Positions 1-12,345 are shown, numbered from the stretch's first letter. The stretch is DNA of 64,000 nt from Catonia carolina (GCA_035578175.1 JAQMRL010000005.1:52991722-53055721), one strand, 5' to 3'. Program-made: numbers and translations. The notes: generated by a model from the letters alone, not told the origin.

Positions 1-178
1 GTTTAGTTTTGTAAATATATTTTTTTCTTCACAGTTTAGTCTTGTTGAAACACACTACTGAGTGTGGTTTATATTTTAATTCTAAGGACATTCCTCGGAT
101 TTTCTCATCTTTGTCAAAAATTTTATTGTATTTATAAACTGATTGCAAAAGAAATACACTATTACAAAAACAAAAAGT

Positions 179-247
179 TAGGTTATATTGTTCTTTATTT
201 GCATTGGCAAGAGAAAGTCGTGTAAGCATTTCTTCACACCTGATTCT
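179..247 (-). repeat. family C repeat, 5' end fragment
   Basis: The reverse strand matches the left end of the ~950-bp family C repeat seen in full at 13309. It has the same TGTGAAA-like start, the TTTCTCTTGCCAATGCAAAT core and the following AACAATATAACCT. Only the terminal ~70 bp is present. The flanking sequence towards position 1 is not recognisable as the rest of the element. Confidence 0.6.
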
Positions 248-1423
248 TTTCTAACCTAATTTATTTGGATGACATAAGAAAAACAATATTTAAATTTATC
301 AGTAATGGTTTGTATTAACTATTTATTAAGGCATATTAATAGAAGCTATAAATATACAACGTAGTACTATATATTGAAAAAACAAAATAACTTGGCCTCG
401 ATGAAATAATCATGTAAATTGATTTAACCGATCAATTTATTGTAAAATATATGTATTAGGTGAGAAATATTGGATGGAGAGAGAAAGAGAGGAGACAGAA
501 TTAAACAAGTCCGAAACGATCGATTGAACCTTATTTTATTAATGAACGGCTAGAATGTAAGAAAGAAAGAAACCTTCTGTAATGTTATTACGCAAGAACG
601 GTAGGTCAAAATGTCGGCTTTGTATACAAGTAGAACATAGTAGGTGTTTGAATTTAAAATAACGTGTTATTGATCTGTTACATAAGAATTATAGACAAAT
701 GCTTGGTAAACATTTAAAGGTTTCAAATCGTTATTGGTTTTCCAACCACTGTAACTAGAACGTCTTCTAAAATTATAAATGTACTGAACAGTTGGAGTAT
801 ATTTAATTTATTTGTTAGAAATGGCATTACTAAATAAATATTTTCATAGCTTTCATGGTTTTTCTTTATGAAAAGAAAACTACTGGAAAAAAGTTTTCAG
901 GTATTATTATTTATGGTACAAACTCGATATTGACAATTATATTTCCTTAAAACGTTTCTATCGAAATGTTTGAAATTTACTTTATAATGTATTCTTTACA
1001 ATTGGTAAGCTCTCAAATACTTTATCGATGGCAAATATGAATTCATTATGGATTCCTACTCATAAAAATTGTCCCGGTTTTGAGATTTATGTTAATGCTT
1101 TAGATTTTGATTTTTACTTTCAACAGTTATCCAATCGAAATGCTGAATTTTCGTGTTTTGTTTTTCTTAAAGTAGTTATATTTGAACAAGAATACCGAAT
1201 CAAGGGTTGTCAGACTCCTAAGTGCTCTAGTGGCTGCTAGAAGCGTCAAGTGAGAAAGCGCCTGAGGAGTCCATTAGTATAAAACATTAAAAAAAGTTGT
1301 ATGCCTACTGAGTAAATTTGTCTGCAAACTTACAGGATAAAAATGCTAATTACAATGTTTACTGTACTGGCATTTTGAAGTTTGTTTCTATTAATACAAA
1401 ATTATTTTTAGTACTTACATTAA
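248..1423. other. AT-rich sequence without a recognised feature
   Basis: Only short chance open frames are present on either strand (for example 1028-1240), with low-complexity composition and no recognised domain, repeat or splice structure. Confidence 0.5.
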
Positions 1424-1705
1424 CCCACCGGGTTGGTCTAGTGGTAAAGTTGTCGCCACGAATCAGCTGATTTTCGAAATCAAAAAGTTCCTGGTTTAAT
1501 CCTAGTAAAAGTAGTTACTTTTATACGGATTTCAATACTAGACAGTGGTTACCGGTTTACTTTGATGATTGGGGTTCAACTAACAACAGTTTCTTAGGAA
1601 TGGTTGGCCTGAGTTTGTATAAAACTTCACCTCACTTACATGACATACACATCACCCTCATCTCATTAGGTCATGGCGTTCCTTATTGTTCTTTATTAGG
1701 GATTA
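1424..1705 (+). repeat. tRNA-derived SINE, family A, copy 1
   Basis: The 5' part contains an RNA polymerase III A box, TGGTCTAGTGG at 1434-1444, which fits TRGYNNARNNG exactly. A degenerate B box, GGTTTAATCC, lies at 1493-1502. The body is shared with copies at 1951, 14666 and 25894. A conserved downstream block runs from ATACGGAT through ACCGGT to the TCATCTCA region. It is a non-coding retroposon needing a LINE partner in trans. No terminal duplication was identified. Confidence 0.75.
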
Positions 1706-1950
1706 CAAAAAAAACCTTTAAAAGAAGAAACAGTCCAATTTACGATATTAAATAAAATTATGAATTAACTAAAGATCTTACAATGAGCAGAACGAACTGT
1801 TTTTTTTTGTGGCTGCGGGCGAGGCAAACACGCTAACTTACGTACTGCCTACCCGGAAATTGTTCTCGGACTGGCCTTGCATCTAGGGGTAATAATTGTT
1901 AAATTAATTAGATTTATAACACTTTTGTATTGATTTCTTTTAAGTTAAGT

Positions 1951-2254
1951 TATCCACCGGGTTGGTCTAGCTAAGGTTATCGCCGCAAACCAGCTGTTAA
2001 ACACAGCTGATTTTCAGAGATGAAGTTCCGTGGTTCAAATCCTAGTGAATGTATCAAATACTAGACAGTGGTGGTTACCGGTGTACTTTGATATTTGGAG
2101 TTCAATTAATCGTACTCTCTCAGGAATGGTTATCCTGAGTCTTAACAAAACTACACCTCATTTACACTATATAAATATCATTCTCATCTCACTGGCTCAT
2201 GGGATTGTATTTTTCTCAATTGAACAGACTGCAACGCACAACATTAGGAATTAA
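1951..2254 (+). repeat. tRNA-derived SINE, family A, copy 2
   Basis: This is a second copy of the SINE at 1424, in the same orientation and about 250 bp downstream. The A-box region has lost a few bases (GGTTGGTCTAGCTAAGG), but the B box GGTTCAAATCC at 2032-2042 is perfect. The open frame at 2030-2254 is only a reading of this SINE and not a gene. The copy ends near the conserved CACACATTAG-like 3' end. Confidence 0.75.
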
Positions 2255-2444
2255 AAGAAGTATGATTTTATAGCATAAGACATTGACAACTCTTTTATTG
2301 TAATCTCCACATCATTATAATAGTATTAGATGAAAAAACCGAATACCTATCCCAGGACATTTAGCCACAGCTAGTAGCTCGACCTTCTCTACATCGTACA
2401 ATGTAAAATTATCATAAAATGTATTGTGACTCTTATCTCTAAGG

Positions 2445-2880
2445 TCCGTTTCGAGATCTGCGTAAAATAAATAATTTACACACTAACGTTTAACATTTCA
2501 AGTACCTAATACAACTAAAAATTACAATATTAATAAAGTGATTAATATCTACAAGTAAATTACATATAATAAATAACAGACTAATTATAATTAACTAATA
2601 ACAATAAATAAACTTAACCAATTTACTAAATACTATTTACAAAAACGATAAAGAATAAATAAAAGTTAAACATTCGACAGTAAATCACAGTAACGTTGAC
2701 CTTTTCTAACGCACTGTTATGCACAATGCAATTCGCTCACTGAATTACAGAGAAAACGAAACTAAACACACTAAATAAATCGCGTCGCTTATAAAGGTGG
2801 ACCTTTGGAGATTTCGAGAAAGACAGAGATTTTCGACATAATAAAATAAAAAATCCTTCTGACGGCTTCTGGATACATCT
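2445..2880 (+). repeat. possible divergent LTR-like repeat (family E)
   Basis: GGTCCGTTTCGAGATCTGCG followed by an AATAAATAATT stretch resembles the start of the sequences at 18347 and 50920 (consensus GGTTCG..GGGATCTGGG). The rest is too diverged to align by eye, so the right border is a guess. Confidence 0.25.
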
Positions 2881-4917
2881 TAACAAGCTGTAAACAAATT
2901 AGGATTGAATAGAAGGTGTTACAAAAACATAATTACCTATCTAAATAAATGCCCGACTTTCTTACAATACCTGTACAACAATAGGCAGGCCTACCAGTAC
3001 TATAAACCCCGTTTATATTCTACATAATATTTCTAACTATTTTTTGGAAACTGTATACTACTTATTATTTACGTTAACATTTTTAAAATCTCGGTCCTCC
3101 TCGAAAATTCTTGAACACACATTTCCTTTAAATATTGTCACAGTATTATACTATTTTTAAAAAGATGTGCATAAATTTGATATTGTAAAAATATATAAAA
3201 TGAAATAAAGTATTATTATTAATTTAATCGTGTCTGTTTATTGCTTGCTAAACTTGTGTAACTTAATTATAAAACATTGTTCTACTAATTACGGCATTAA
3301 ATACACCCGATATCTAGAAACTTCAACAAATGTTGTTTAAATGCACTTTACAACAAGGTAGTTGCCATCAACCTAGTTATTGATTTTAAGTAACTCAATT
3401 TTGACAACAAGCTTAAAAATAGTGAAAGTTCAGTTCACAAGAAACTGTACAAAGAGACTGCTAGATTGATGGAATCAATCAAGAAACAAAGAATGAACTT
3501 CTACGTAACCTGAGCAGATTAAATAACAATTCTTTGAAAAAAAATCTACTTTGCTAACACTGAATAATAAACGTAATGTGTTTGATAAGTAAAATAAAAA
3601 AATCAGGAAGGAATTTGAAAACGTTTAGTATAAACATGAAAAATACGTTGGCTCAAATCAAGTACAAATTATTGAATTTAAAAGCTTACAAAAAACCTGA
3701 AACTGAATAAAAAAAAACCTTAAAGTTCTCACAGTATTCTCTGAGAATATGTGCATCCATGAATGTTTAAAGTTACTTAATATCATCTAAAACGACTGAA
3801 AGAATATTTTTTAATCAGAGTACCTTTTCTCCATGGACACAATTTTTCCATGTAAACAAAGAAAACGTAGCTCAACACTACTCTATCATAACTATCATAG
3901 TGCTTTATTTATTATCGTTATAAAATTTGACAAGAGTTTTTCCCATTGGACGGTGAGTAGTTAAGATACATGTTCTTGTAAATGAATTATTCAAAGACAC
4001 AAGGAGAGAAAAACAACACTAAAGAAGAAGCTAGAGACAAATACTGTTTACATAAAAGTACAAAATGGTAATGTCAATAAAATTTAATGACACTAACACT
4101 TTTCTTTTCTCCTTTATTTAAATTGAACGACATTTTTATATTTCCATAAATTCATAATTTGCGCTACATTTATTCCAACTGTTCATAAAATTACTTGCTA
4201 TTATAATTGCATGCGCCTATATTTCTATTAATCCTTTGCGAAACTAGGGGTAGCTACATTCTAGAATAAACGATAGTGTAATAAATTTGTAGAATATTCT
4301 TAAGCAACAACAGTATTTTATTGTGAATTTTCTTCGGATGGTAAGTAAATTGAGTTGCATAATTGAAAATAAAAACACTTAAAAATAAAATGGGAGTTAT
4401 AAGGCTACTAGTGTAATCGTAATAGAGTCATTGCATTACAACAAATAAGGTATTGGAAAAACTGAAAACAATCAAAAGGATCATCCTAAGAAATGCTTCT
4501 TTAAAGGACAATAGAAGAAAAAGATCAAACCAGGAATCATACAGAAACTTATAAACCATAATCAAAAGCCGAGAAAATGTTTTACGAACATATGGTTAAA
4601 AGGTATAATGTTTAAGATCTATTCCCTCGACGCCAGTTTATTAGCAGCGTATTAGCAACTAGCAACGTTTCCAAATATTCACACCGACGTAGTTTATTAG
4701 CGCTAGTTAATCACGTCACCTTTTCTTCCCTACTAGCTTTAGTAAAATCACAACATGTTCAAAGTCTCTAGTGGGCTGGTGAATAATAGCGCAAACGATT
4801 TTTTTTATATATAGTCTATTCCGGATAATTGTTCAATTCTGGTTAATTGGGGTAGCCGGTTTTTTGGGACAGTTCTTTAATGAACAAAAACAGAATGAGA
4901 TTTTACCACTCAAATAG
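2881..4917. other. no recognised feature
   Basis: This AT-rich stretch has no open frame of note and no repeat recognised from elsewhere in the window. It may be intergenic sequence or intron of a gene whose exons lie outside. Confidence 0.5.
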
Positions 4918-5011
4918 GAAGTCAATGATAAACCACCTCACTCCTCGTTTTACGTAGTTAACCTCTAGGAGTTCAAACCAGCCTTTTGGCTGATGACCTA
5001 AACAACAACAG
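4918..5011 (+). repeat. family B repeat, 3' end fragment
   Basis: Only the last ~90 bp of the family B repeat is present: AAACCACCTCACTCCTCGTT, then CTCTAGGAG, the CAGCCTTTTGGCTG hairpin, TGATGACCTAAAC and an AAC tail. Full copies are at 29955 and 34034. Confidence 0.75.
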
Positions 5012-7006
5012 CATTAACTAAGGGATTGTTATGATTAAACGATATTTTGTTAATTATTTATTTCATCCAGATCCCTAAACGGACTTTAGCAATAAGTGTC
5101 ACAATATGTATTGCACATGAACAAGCTGATAATTTGTTACCAGGTCATCCATTAATTTATTTTAACTGTTCTTTCTTTAAGGAGAGATGGCACGATGGTT
5201 TTAACTAAAAATTTCGATTTTTGGTTTTTTATTTTTTTCAATAGTTTAGGCCTAGATCTACCAAAAAAAAAACATTAAATTACGTCAAACAATAATTTTT
5301 TTATGAAAAAATTAAGTTTTCATCAAGTTTACACAGAAAAATTATCGTTTTACCACGAACGAATATATTTCACAATTTTTTACTGCTCGTTTTGGTGCAA
5401 AGAGAAATTTAGTTTTTAAAATATCTGCATCACTGTTTTTTGTATTTTCAGCTGTTGGTTCAGCTTTCTAAACAACTGTTGATGGGAAATCTACTTCTTT
5501 TGTACATTTTGTTTTTGATTTTTGCTTTCTTGTTTCTTGCGGTTTCCCGTAAATTTAGATTTTTAACACTAGGTACATTTTTCTCAAAAACCAATAAACC
5601 TACCAGGCTGAAATTTTTACCAGTTAATTATTTTGTATATCCACAAATACCGACATTTTTATGACTTCCTCAGGTGCTCCAAAAGTTAGTAAATACGCAA
5701 AAAACGTAGAAAACAATTTGTGAAAATTTTATGTTATTCGTAATATTTTTAAAAAATGGTATGGTCCAAAGATTAAATTGAAGAAATGTCAGTAGCTTGA
5801 AAAGAAACCCGACACCTATGGCGTGTAAAGTTTAATTTCTCTATATTTTGCCAATCCTATGAAAAATATACCTAAAAATAGGAAATTTAACATTGGCGGG
5901 ATACAAAGTACAGTCTCCCCGTTAAATAAATGAGTAGGCCAAAAAAATATTACGTTAATGCCGCAGCTGACAGGCAAGTAAAGAGAAAAAGGAAAAAACC
6001 CACAGTAGTTTAAAGCGTTAAACGGAGTTAAATATTCAAGTCCCTCTTCAGCATTTTTTAGATTTTAAATGGTAGGCTACAGTATTACACAAAATCGAAT
6101 AAAATGAACATACAATATCATGTGTAAAAAATAATGAAACTCTAAAACTGTTTATACAAAATTTTATACGTGTTTTAATTTTAATCAACAAGTTTGATTA
6201 TTTTAAATTTGCATTTACAATTGTGTTTCCAATTGACTGTAAATGAACGTAGGAGTGTGAATTATTAATGAATCGCCGGTTCAAATTTGAATATTTTCTT
6301 CATGAAAGACAATATTTACGTTATATCAACAATATTTATCGTGTTGTATCGGTAAACATTGGTTAATCCAGAAAAAAGTAGAGATAAAAATCGTGTTTAA
6401 TTAGTTCTGTCAGATAAAAAATGTTCTTTTTTTAAAACGCTAACGGGTGTATGAAATTTCAACGTTTTTCACATCGTACGCACTATTACCCTAGCAACCA
6501 ATACACTTCTCAGTATACTATGTAAAAACATCTACACGTTTCACTGTTGGTTGATAATTTATTTATTTTCTTCGTAGCCGCTTTACAAAAGTAGGCCAAT
6601 AGCAAGTTAAAAATAAAAATCCGTCTCCAATCCATCGTTATCGAAACACATTTCAGAATAATCATCAAAAAGTAATGTTGCTTTAAAACTGTGGTATTTT
6701 AAATCGAATAATACGAAAACAAAACAACAAATAAACTCAATTTAGGATTTCAGTTAAAGTGTAATAAATTAGATTGTAGGAAAGGAACCACTTGTACTTT
6801 TTAATTTTTCATTCTGTTTTAAACCACCAAAATGTAAAAGAATTCGTTTTGTTTTATATATTATCTTTATTTATATTATAATGAAATAACGTTTACTTGT
6901 GTGTACTAGGTAATCTCAGAAATTAGTCAAACTATTTTAAAAACTATATCATTGTTAGAAAGCTAAGAGCTTCCTGAATAATATAAATTTTATAGGGAAT
7001 TACTTG
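5012..7006. other. no recognised feature
   Basis: This AT-rich stretch holds one chance open frame (5440-5664, hydrophobic, no known domain). No splice-supported coding sequence or recognised transposon was found. Confidence 0.5.
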
Positions 7007-7394
7007 CCTGTAACAGGTAAGTGGAGTGTTAAATTATTTGTACTCGATCTTCTAGTTTCTGGTCTACAAAAAATAGTTCTGTTTCTTATTACATGGTCAG
7101 TCAATTATATGACTGAAGCACTTAAGAATAGAAGAGGAAACAGAGTAAAAGACACTTGTAAGAATTATCTCTTCGTTAGAGTAATGAATTTCATTATACA
7201 GCCAGACTCTGTAGTGAATGAAGTGAAAGTGTCATTTGCAGGATGAAAGGTAGATGTTTTTTAGAGGGCCTGGCATGGTGTTAAGCATACTTTTCTCAGT
7301 AAGAAAGACATGGTAAAACACCTCACTCCTAATTTTACTTATTAAAGCCTCTAGAGATTACAAGCCTTTTGGCTGATGAACAAAACAACAACAA
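7007..7394 (+). repeat. family B repeat, nearly full-length
   Basis: This is a ~390-bp interspersed repeat running from a TAACAGG.AAGTGGAGTG start to the GGCTGATGA / AAC-rich 3' end. Other copies (15689, 29955, 34034, 45093 on +; 35181, 37911, 51855, 55250 on -) fix its borders. It carries no protein gene. The frame covering 7004-7246 is a reading of the repeat. Confidence 0.8.
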
Positions 7395-7914
7395 TAAACA
7401 ACTACGTAATTTATTAATTAAAAGAAAATAATTGTGTTTGGTAAAATGAGGTTATTTTTATTTTATTTGTTTTGCGTAGGGTCGTTTGAAAAGGTTAGTT
7501 CGTTTATCTGTCAATATCACTTTACAATTTTTATCATCCTTTACTCCTTCGTTTTTTTGAAATACTTAAACATTATTTTTGGGATATCTGAAAAATAATA
7601 TCACATCTGATTTCTACTTAGAAAATTATGTAAAACTTCCAAAAATTAGGGAGCTCGTACCATTTTTTTAAGAAAATAGATTTTACCGACTTTTTCTTAT
7701 AACAAATTTATTCTCAGGACGTATTTCTCCCTCTCTACAAATGATTTTTACGAATGTCAACAAAATTAATGCATCCAGTACTAATTGGTGTTTCATTTGT
7801 AATAAGATTGTGTAAAAACGTAAACGCTTTACTTGTCTATAAAGAAGTTAATAATTAAATTTGTATTTTAGTAATTTCATTAGAAGCCGCGAAAAGCGTC
7901 GAATAGGAGTTTCT
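7395..7914. other. no recognised feature
   Basis: This AT-rich stretch separates a family B repeat from the GC-richer 5' region of a LINE. Nothing was recognised in it. Confidence 0.4.
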
Positions 7915-8239
7915 ATTAGCAATATTAAAGATGTGTCCCGTGAGGGGTAGCTAGGGCCTCCATCGGGCGCCTCCCCAGGTGGCGGATAGGGAGATGCCTC
8001 CCAGATATGGGTGGTACCGGTGAAATCAAATAGCCGGGGTGGACCAAAACCTAGCACTCAGATCATGCACCTGTGAAGATGCTCTGGTGACCGAAGGACT
8101 CCCGGGATAAGGAGTCAACTCTGTAAGGCCAACGGTCTTTAGAGCGGAAGAGCTGAGTAGTGAGGGCAATCTCTTGTCCTGAAGATGTTAAAAATATCTT
8201 TGAAGGCGGAGGAACTAAGGTATAGTCTTAGTCAACGGC

Positions 8240-8818
8240 ATGAGGATGCAGAAGGCACAATGGGTAACCACTGCATTAAAGGCTTTTGGAGCAACCCTAG
8301 TATTCATTATGGCAATGTTCAGGCTAAATTATAATTCCGGAGTAAGCTCCCCAATCGGTTCTCCGGGGGGAGCAAGTATGAACAACGACATAAAAACAGA
8401 AAATTTCTGTAGACTTCGTACAAAGATCGGTACGTGGAATGTGAGAACCATGGCTCAGGCAGGTAAAATACAAAATGCTTTTAAAGAAATGGAACGTTTG
8501 GATCTTAGGGTTTTGGGAATAAGCGAAATGAGATGGCCAGATGCAGACTATTGTGATATTGAGGACTGTAGAGTGTTTTACTCTGGAGCTCCCCAACAAT
8601 ATGAGCATGGAGTTGGAATCATCATGCACAAACAAATTGCACAAAATGTCTCTAACTTTTTACCAGTCAATGAAAGAATAATGCTTGTTCAAGTAAAAGC
8701 AAAGCCAGTAAATGTGAATATCATACAGGTATATGCACCCACAGGTGACCATGATGAGGAAGTAATAACAAATTTTTATGGTCAATTATCATCTCTTGTA
8801 AAGAATATGAGAATATAA
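8240..8818 (+). pseudogene. LINE endonuclease N-terminal fragment
   Basis: This 192-codon open frame encodes the amino-terminal half of an APE-type endonuclease/exonuclease/phosphatase domain. It has KIGTWNVRTM near residue 62, an ISEMRWP motif and VYAPTGDHDEE near residue 164. In LINEs this domain nicks the target DNA to prime reverse transcription. The frame ends at the internal deletion junction, and the GDFNAKV and SDHN catalytic motifs are missing from this copy. The start codon is not certain because the true LINE ORF may begin further downstream. Confidence 0.8.
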
Positions 8819-8829
8819 TTGAAAAGGAA

Positions 8830-9830
8830 ATGAGAATAATCACAAACTTGTACTGGGGCCAAACAGCAAAAATGAGGGTAGATGGCGAAACAACAGATGA
8901 GATAAGAATAAGAAGAGGAGTCCGACAGGGATGTGTCTTGTCGCCATTGCTGTTCAACTGCTATTCGGAACAGATCTTTAGAGAGGCATTGGATGGTGAG
9001 GAGGAGCATGGAATACCAATTCAAGGTGAGAGAAGAAACAATATAAGGTATGCTGGATGACACCATAGTACTTGCCGATAGTGAAGAAGGTCTACAGCAT
9101 CTAGTGAGCAAAATAGCCACAGTAAGTTGCAAATATGGCCTTGATATCAACAGTAAGAAAACGAAGTTCATGTTGATCTCCAAGCACAGAAACGACAATG
9201 CCAAAATTTTCGTCAATAACCAGCAATTAGAACGTGTGAAACACACAATGTACCTGGGAACAATGATAAATGAAAATTGGGACATGGCACAGGAGATTAA
9301 ATATCGCATAGCAAGGGCAACAGCTGCTTTCAATAAAATGAACAGAGTTTTCAGGAGCCATGATCTTACCATTGAAACGAAAATCAGACTTTTGAGGTGC
9401 TACATCTTCTCGATTTTGCTGTATGGAGTAGAGGCATGGACATTGAACAAGAGTATGATTAAACTTATAGAAGCCTTTGAATTGTGGTTGTACCGGAGAA
9501 TGCTTAAAATATCATAGATAGAGCATGTAACAAATGAAGAAGCTCTGAGACGGATGAAGAAATCCAGAGAATTATTGAACACCATCAAGATCCGTAAACT
9601 TCAGTATTTGGGACACGTCATGCGGAATTAGTCCAGATACTCTTTGATACAGCTCATTGTGCAAGGGAAAATAGATGGAAGGAGAGGACCAGGAAGAAGA
9701 AGAATATCCTGGCTACACAACCTCAGGGAATGGACCGGAAAGACATCTGCTGAACTTTTCCGTATTGCTGTCAGCAAAGTGAAAATTGCCATGCTGGTCG
9801 CCAACATCCGAAACGGATAGCGCACTAAAA
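8830..9830 (+). pseudogene. LINE reverse transcriptase C-terminal fragment, frameshifted
   Basis: Coding resumes with an RT segment containing GVRQGCVLSP. A one-base insertion within the YADD catalytic motif at about 9047-9060 shifts into the frame 9050-9517. That frame has the LLYGVEAWTLN and LYRRMLKIS motifs typical of the LINE C-terminal region. A stop at 9515-9517 interrupts the tail, which continues with KLQYLGHVMRN and a basic GRRGPGRRR-like stretch. It is non-functional. Confidence 0.8.
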
Positions 9831-10385
9831 GAAGAAGAAGTAAAGAATATTCCTAAGAATGAGGTTCTAATAATAATGGGTGACTTCAATGCAAAGGTAG
9901 GTAAAGGAAGATCAGGAAACAGCATTGGTCCCTATGGCCTGAGGGAAAGAAATGGATCAGGAGAACAACTCTGTGCTTTTGCCGAAGAGAACAGGTTGGC
10001 TGCAGTGAACACATTTTTTGAACTACCTCCACGTAGATTATATACTTGGAAATCTCCAAGAGATGGAAAGGAAGGTACAATTATACGCAATCAAATTGAC
10101 TTTATAATGGTTAATCAGAGATATAGAAATAGTTGCAAAATGGCCAAAACATTTCCAGGAGCAGATATAGACTCAGACCACAATCTACTGGTTGCAGAAT
10201 TTAGAATACAGTGGAAAAAGCTGAAAACAAAACAAACTCAACAATCATACAATAGAAGGAAAATTCAAGATCCAAATGTGAGAATGCAAATAAAAAATAT
10301 GCTCAATACTGCTCTAATTGTAGTGAAAAACAGCTCAGAAATTGATGACAAAATACAAAAAGTGGTGATGTCACAACAAAAATAA
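9786..10385 (+). pseudogene. LINE endonuclease C-terminal half
   Basis: Open from the copy 1/copy 2 junction, this frame carries the endonuclease signature MGDFNAKVGKG, then RRLYTWKSP, NQIDFIMV and the catalytic DSDHNLLVA. The first ~16 codons come from the 3' end of LINE copy 1, so no natural start exists. The frame is lost near 10380 before the reverse transcriptase linker. Together with the frame at 8240 it shows what the intact family encodes, though the two come from different insertions. Confidence 0.8.
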
Positions 10386-12345
10386 AGAAGGATATATTAA
10401 GAATGGATTTGGACAAGAAGAAATCGTGGATGAATGACGAGATTTTGAGGTTGATGGAGGAGAGGAGAAGGAAGAAGATAGAAAGAGACACTAAACAATA
10501 TGTGTTCATCAACAGACAAGTAAGAAGAAAAATCAGAGAAGCAAAAGAACAGGAACTCAAAGAAAAATGTTGTGAGATTGAAGTAGCTCAGGCTAAGTAT
10601 GATACATTTGGAATGCACAAAAAGGTTAGAAAAATAACAGGGAAATATAAGAAAAGATCAGTGGGTAGGTTGGAGGATGATAAAGGAGAGATGATTGTGG
10701 ATGTAGAAAAAATGAAATTGGCATGGCAGAATTATGTTGAAAAGCTTTTTTCAGACCAAAGAACTGAATACCACTTACCACAAGAGTTAACAGGTCCAGA
10801 TATTCTCTTGGAGGAAGTTGAAGCAGCCATATTATCCACTAAAGACGGGAAAGCAGCTGGCCCAGATGGCGTTCAGTCAGAAATTTTGAAGGTTTTTGAT
10901 GATGAGTTCAAGAAAGAACTGACTACTGTTTTCAATAAGGTATATAATAGTGGGAAAATACCCAAGGTATGGCTGAAATCAGAGTTTATAGTTCTACCTA
11001 AGAAACAGGGTGCTAAGAAGTGTAGTGATTATAGAACAAATTAGCCTCATGAGCCACTTGTTGAAATTGTTTTTGAAAATTATACACCGCAGACTTTATA
11101 GAATATGTGAAGAGCAAGTATCGCCTACACAGTTTGGCTTCATGAAAGGTATGGGAACAAGAGATGCACTTTTTAGTACACAAATCCTTTTTAAACGTTG
11201 CCGGGACATGAATTGTAATATATATGCTTGTTTTATTGATTATCAAAAGGCTTTTGACAAAGTTCAGCATAACAAAATGATGGAAGTCCTGCAAGATAGT
11301 GGAATTGATGGTAAAGACTTGCGTATAACTAGAAACCTCTATTGGAGTCAATCTGCATATGTCAGGATTAACCAAGTGAAAACAGAGGAATTGGAAATTC
11401 TCCGTGGGGTCCGGCAGGGCTGTATATTGTCGCCACTCATATTCAATTTATACTCTGAGGCTAATTTCCAAGAAGCATTAGAATGCTTGGATGTTGGTAT
11501 ACTATTGAATGGAGAACGAATCAACAACTTTAGATATGCTGATGATACTGTCATTTTTGCAGACACCTCACAGGGACTTCAACTGTTGATGAACAAAGTG
11601 GCTGAAGTTAGTGGGAAATATGGTCTGGAAGTCAACAGTAATAAAACAAAAGTCATGATAGTAAGCAAGCAGAAAATTGACAATCTACATTATTGATTTT
11701 TCACTATTGATGGCAAAGTTGTAGAACAAGTACCAACATACGTTTACTTGGGCACATTGTTAAATGAGCGGTGGGACCATTCTCAGGAAATAAAGGCCAG
11801 GATTGAAAAAGCCAGATCAGCGTTCAACCAAATGTCAAAACTGTTCAAGACACACAACTTGAACCTTGAATTGAAAATTAGACTAATTCGATGCTATGTT
11901 TTTTCCATCTTGCTATATGGAGTAGAATCTTGGACTCTCAGTGAAGCAACAGCAAAGAAACTGGAGTCATTTGAGATGTGGACCTACAGAAGACTCCTGA
12001 GAATATCATGGACCGATAAAATATCCAATGAGAGAGTTCTTCAAAAACTAAATAAAAAGACTGAAATAATGTACACAGTCAAAAGAAGAAAATTGGAATA
12101 CCTAGGACACATCATGAGAAATGAAACTAAATACAAGCTGCTGAAATGCATAGTGCAGGGGAAAGTGCATGGCAGGAGAGGCGTTGGGCGAAGGCGAATA
12201 TCCTGGCTGAAAAAGTTAAGGACATGGTTTTCGGTATCCACCCCTGAATTGTTTAAAGCGGCTGTCAACAAAATCAGCATTGCCAATGCTTGCCAATGAT
12301 TGCCAACATTCGGTAACGGATAGGCACTGGAAGAAGAAGAAAGAT
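9832..12345 (+). mobile_element. defective LINE, copy 2, 5'-truncated, head-to-tail with copy 1
   Basis: This is a second member of the same LINE family. It starts in mid-endonuclease directly at the GAA tail of copy 1, and it ends in the same NACQ/ATT..GGTAACGGATAGG sequence plus GAAGAAGAAG. It keeps the endonuclease C-terminal half (MGDFNAKVG, SDHN) and a full-length reverse transcriptase region with an intact YADDT at 11535. Lesions are 5' truncation, frameshifts near 10380 and 11039, and a TGA at 11694-11696. It would not be autonomous. Confidence 0.88.
10403..12299 (+). pseudogene. LINE reverse transcriptase, broken
   Basis: A basic, coiled linker (about 10403-10780) leads into the RT domain. 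The motifs in order are GKAAGPDGV (about 10849), FIDYQKAFD (about 11234), GVRQGCILSP (about 11406), YADDTV (11535) and LLYGVESWTL (about 11915). A C-terminal RRKLEYLGHIMRN and GRRGVGRRR basic region follow. A one-base insertion near 11039 separates the frames 10403-11044 and 11010-11696. A single in-frame TGA at 11694 then interrupts, after which the same frame stays open to 12299. All catalytic aspartates are present. Confidence 0.85.

Larger units (their letters stand above)
7915..9840 (+). mobile_element. defective non-LTR retrotransposon (LINE), copy 1, internally deleted
   Basis: The element begins with a GC-rich 5' untranslated segment (about 7915-8239). An apurinic-like endonuclease N-terminus with WNVRTM and YAPTGDHDEE follows. 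Coding then jumps abruptly near 8815-8830 into the late reverse-transcriptase region (GVRQGCVLSP, then the C-terminal RRMLKIS region), so the rest of the endonuclease and most of the RT fingers and palm are deleted. One extra base lies inside the catalytic YADD codons near 9050, and a stop lies near 9517. It ends with a short GAA-repeat tail that abuts LINE copy 2. The clade is uncertain; it is APE-type and resembles RTE/BovB-like LINEs. Confidence 0.85.

Noticed and set aside
1799..1880. GC-richer stretch after a T-run resembling a tRNA gene or SINE
   Set aside because: No A or B box fits and no cloverleaf could be drawn.
5440..5664. Hydrophobic 74-codon frame resembling a small membrane protein
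   Set aside because: T-rich codons automatically give Phe and Leu. There is no splice context, homology or supporting signal.
6010..6028. 17-bp sequence AGCGTTAAACGGAGTT shared with 18036
   Set aside because: The match does not extend on either side, so it is too short to define a repeat.
9050..9372. Minus-strand frames of up to 196 codons across the LINE region (for example 8782-9372)
   Set aside because: They are antisense shadows of LINE coding sequence, whose plus-strand motifs are clear.
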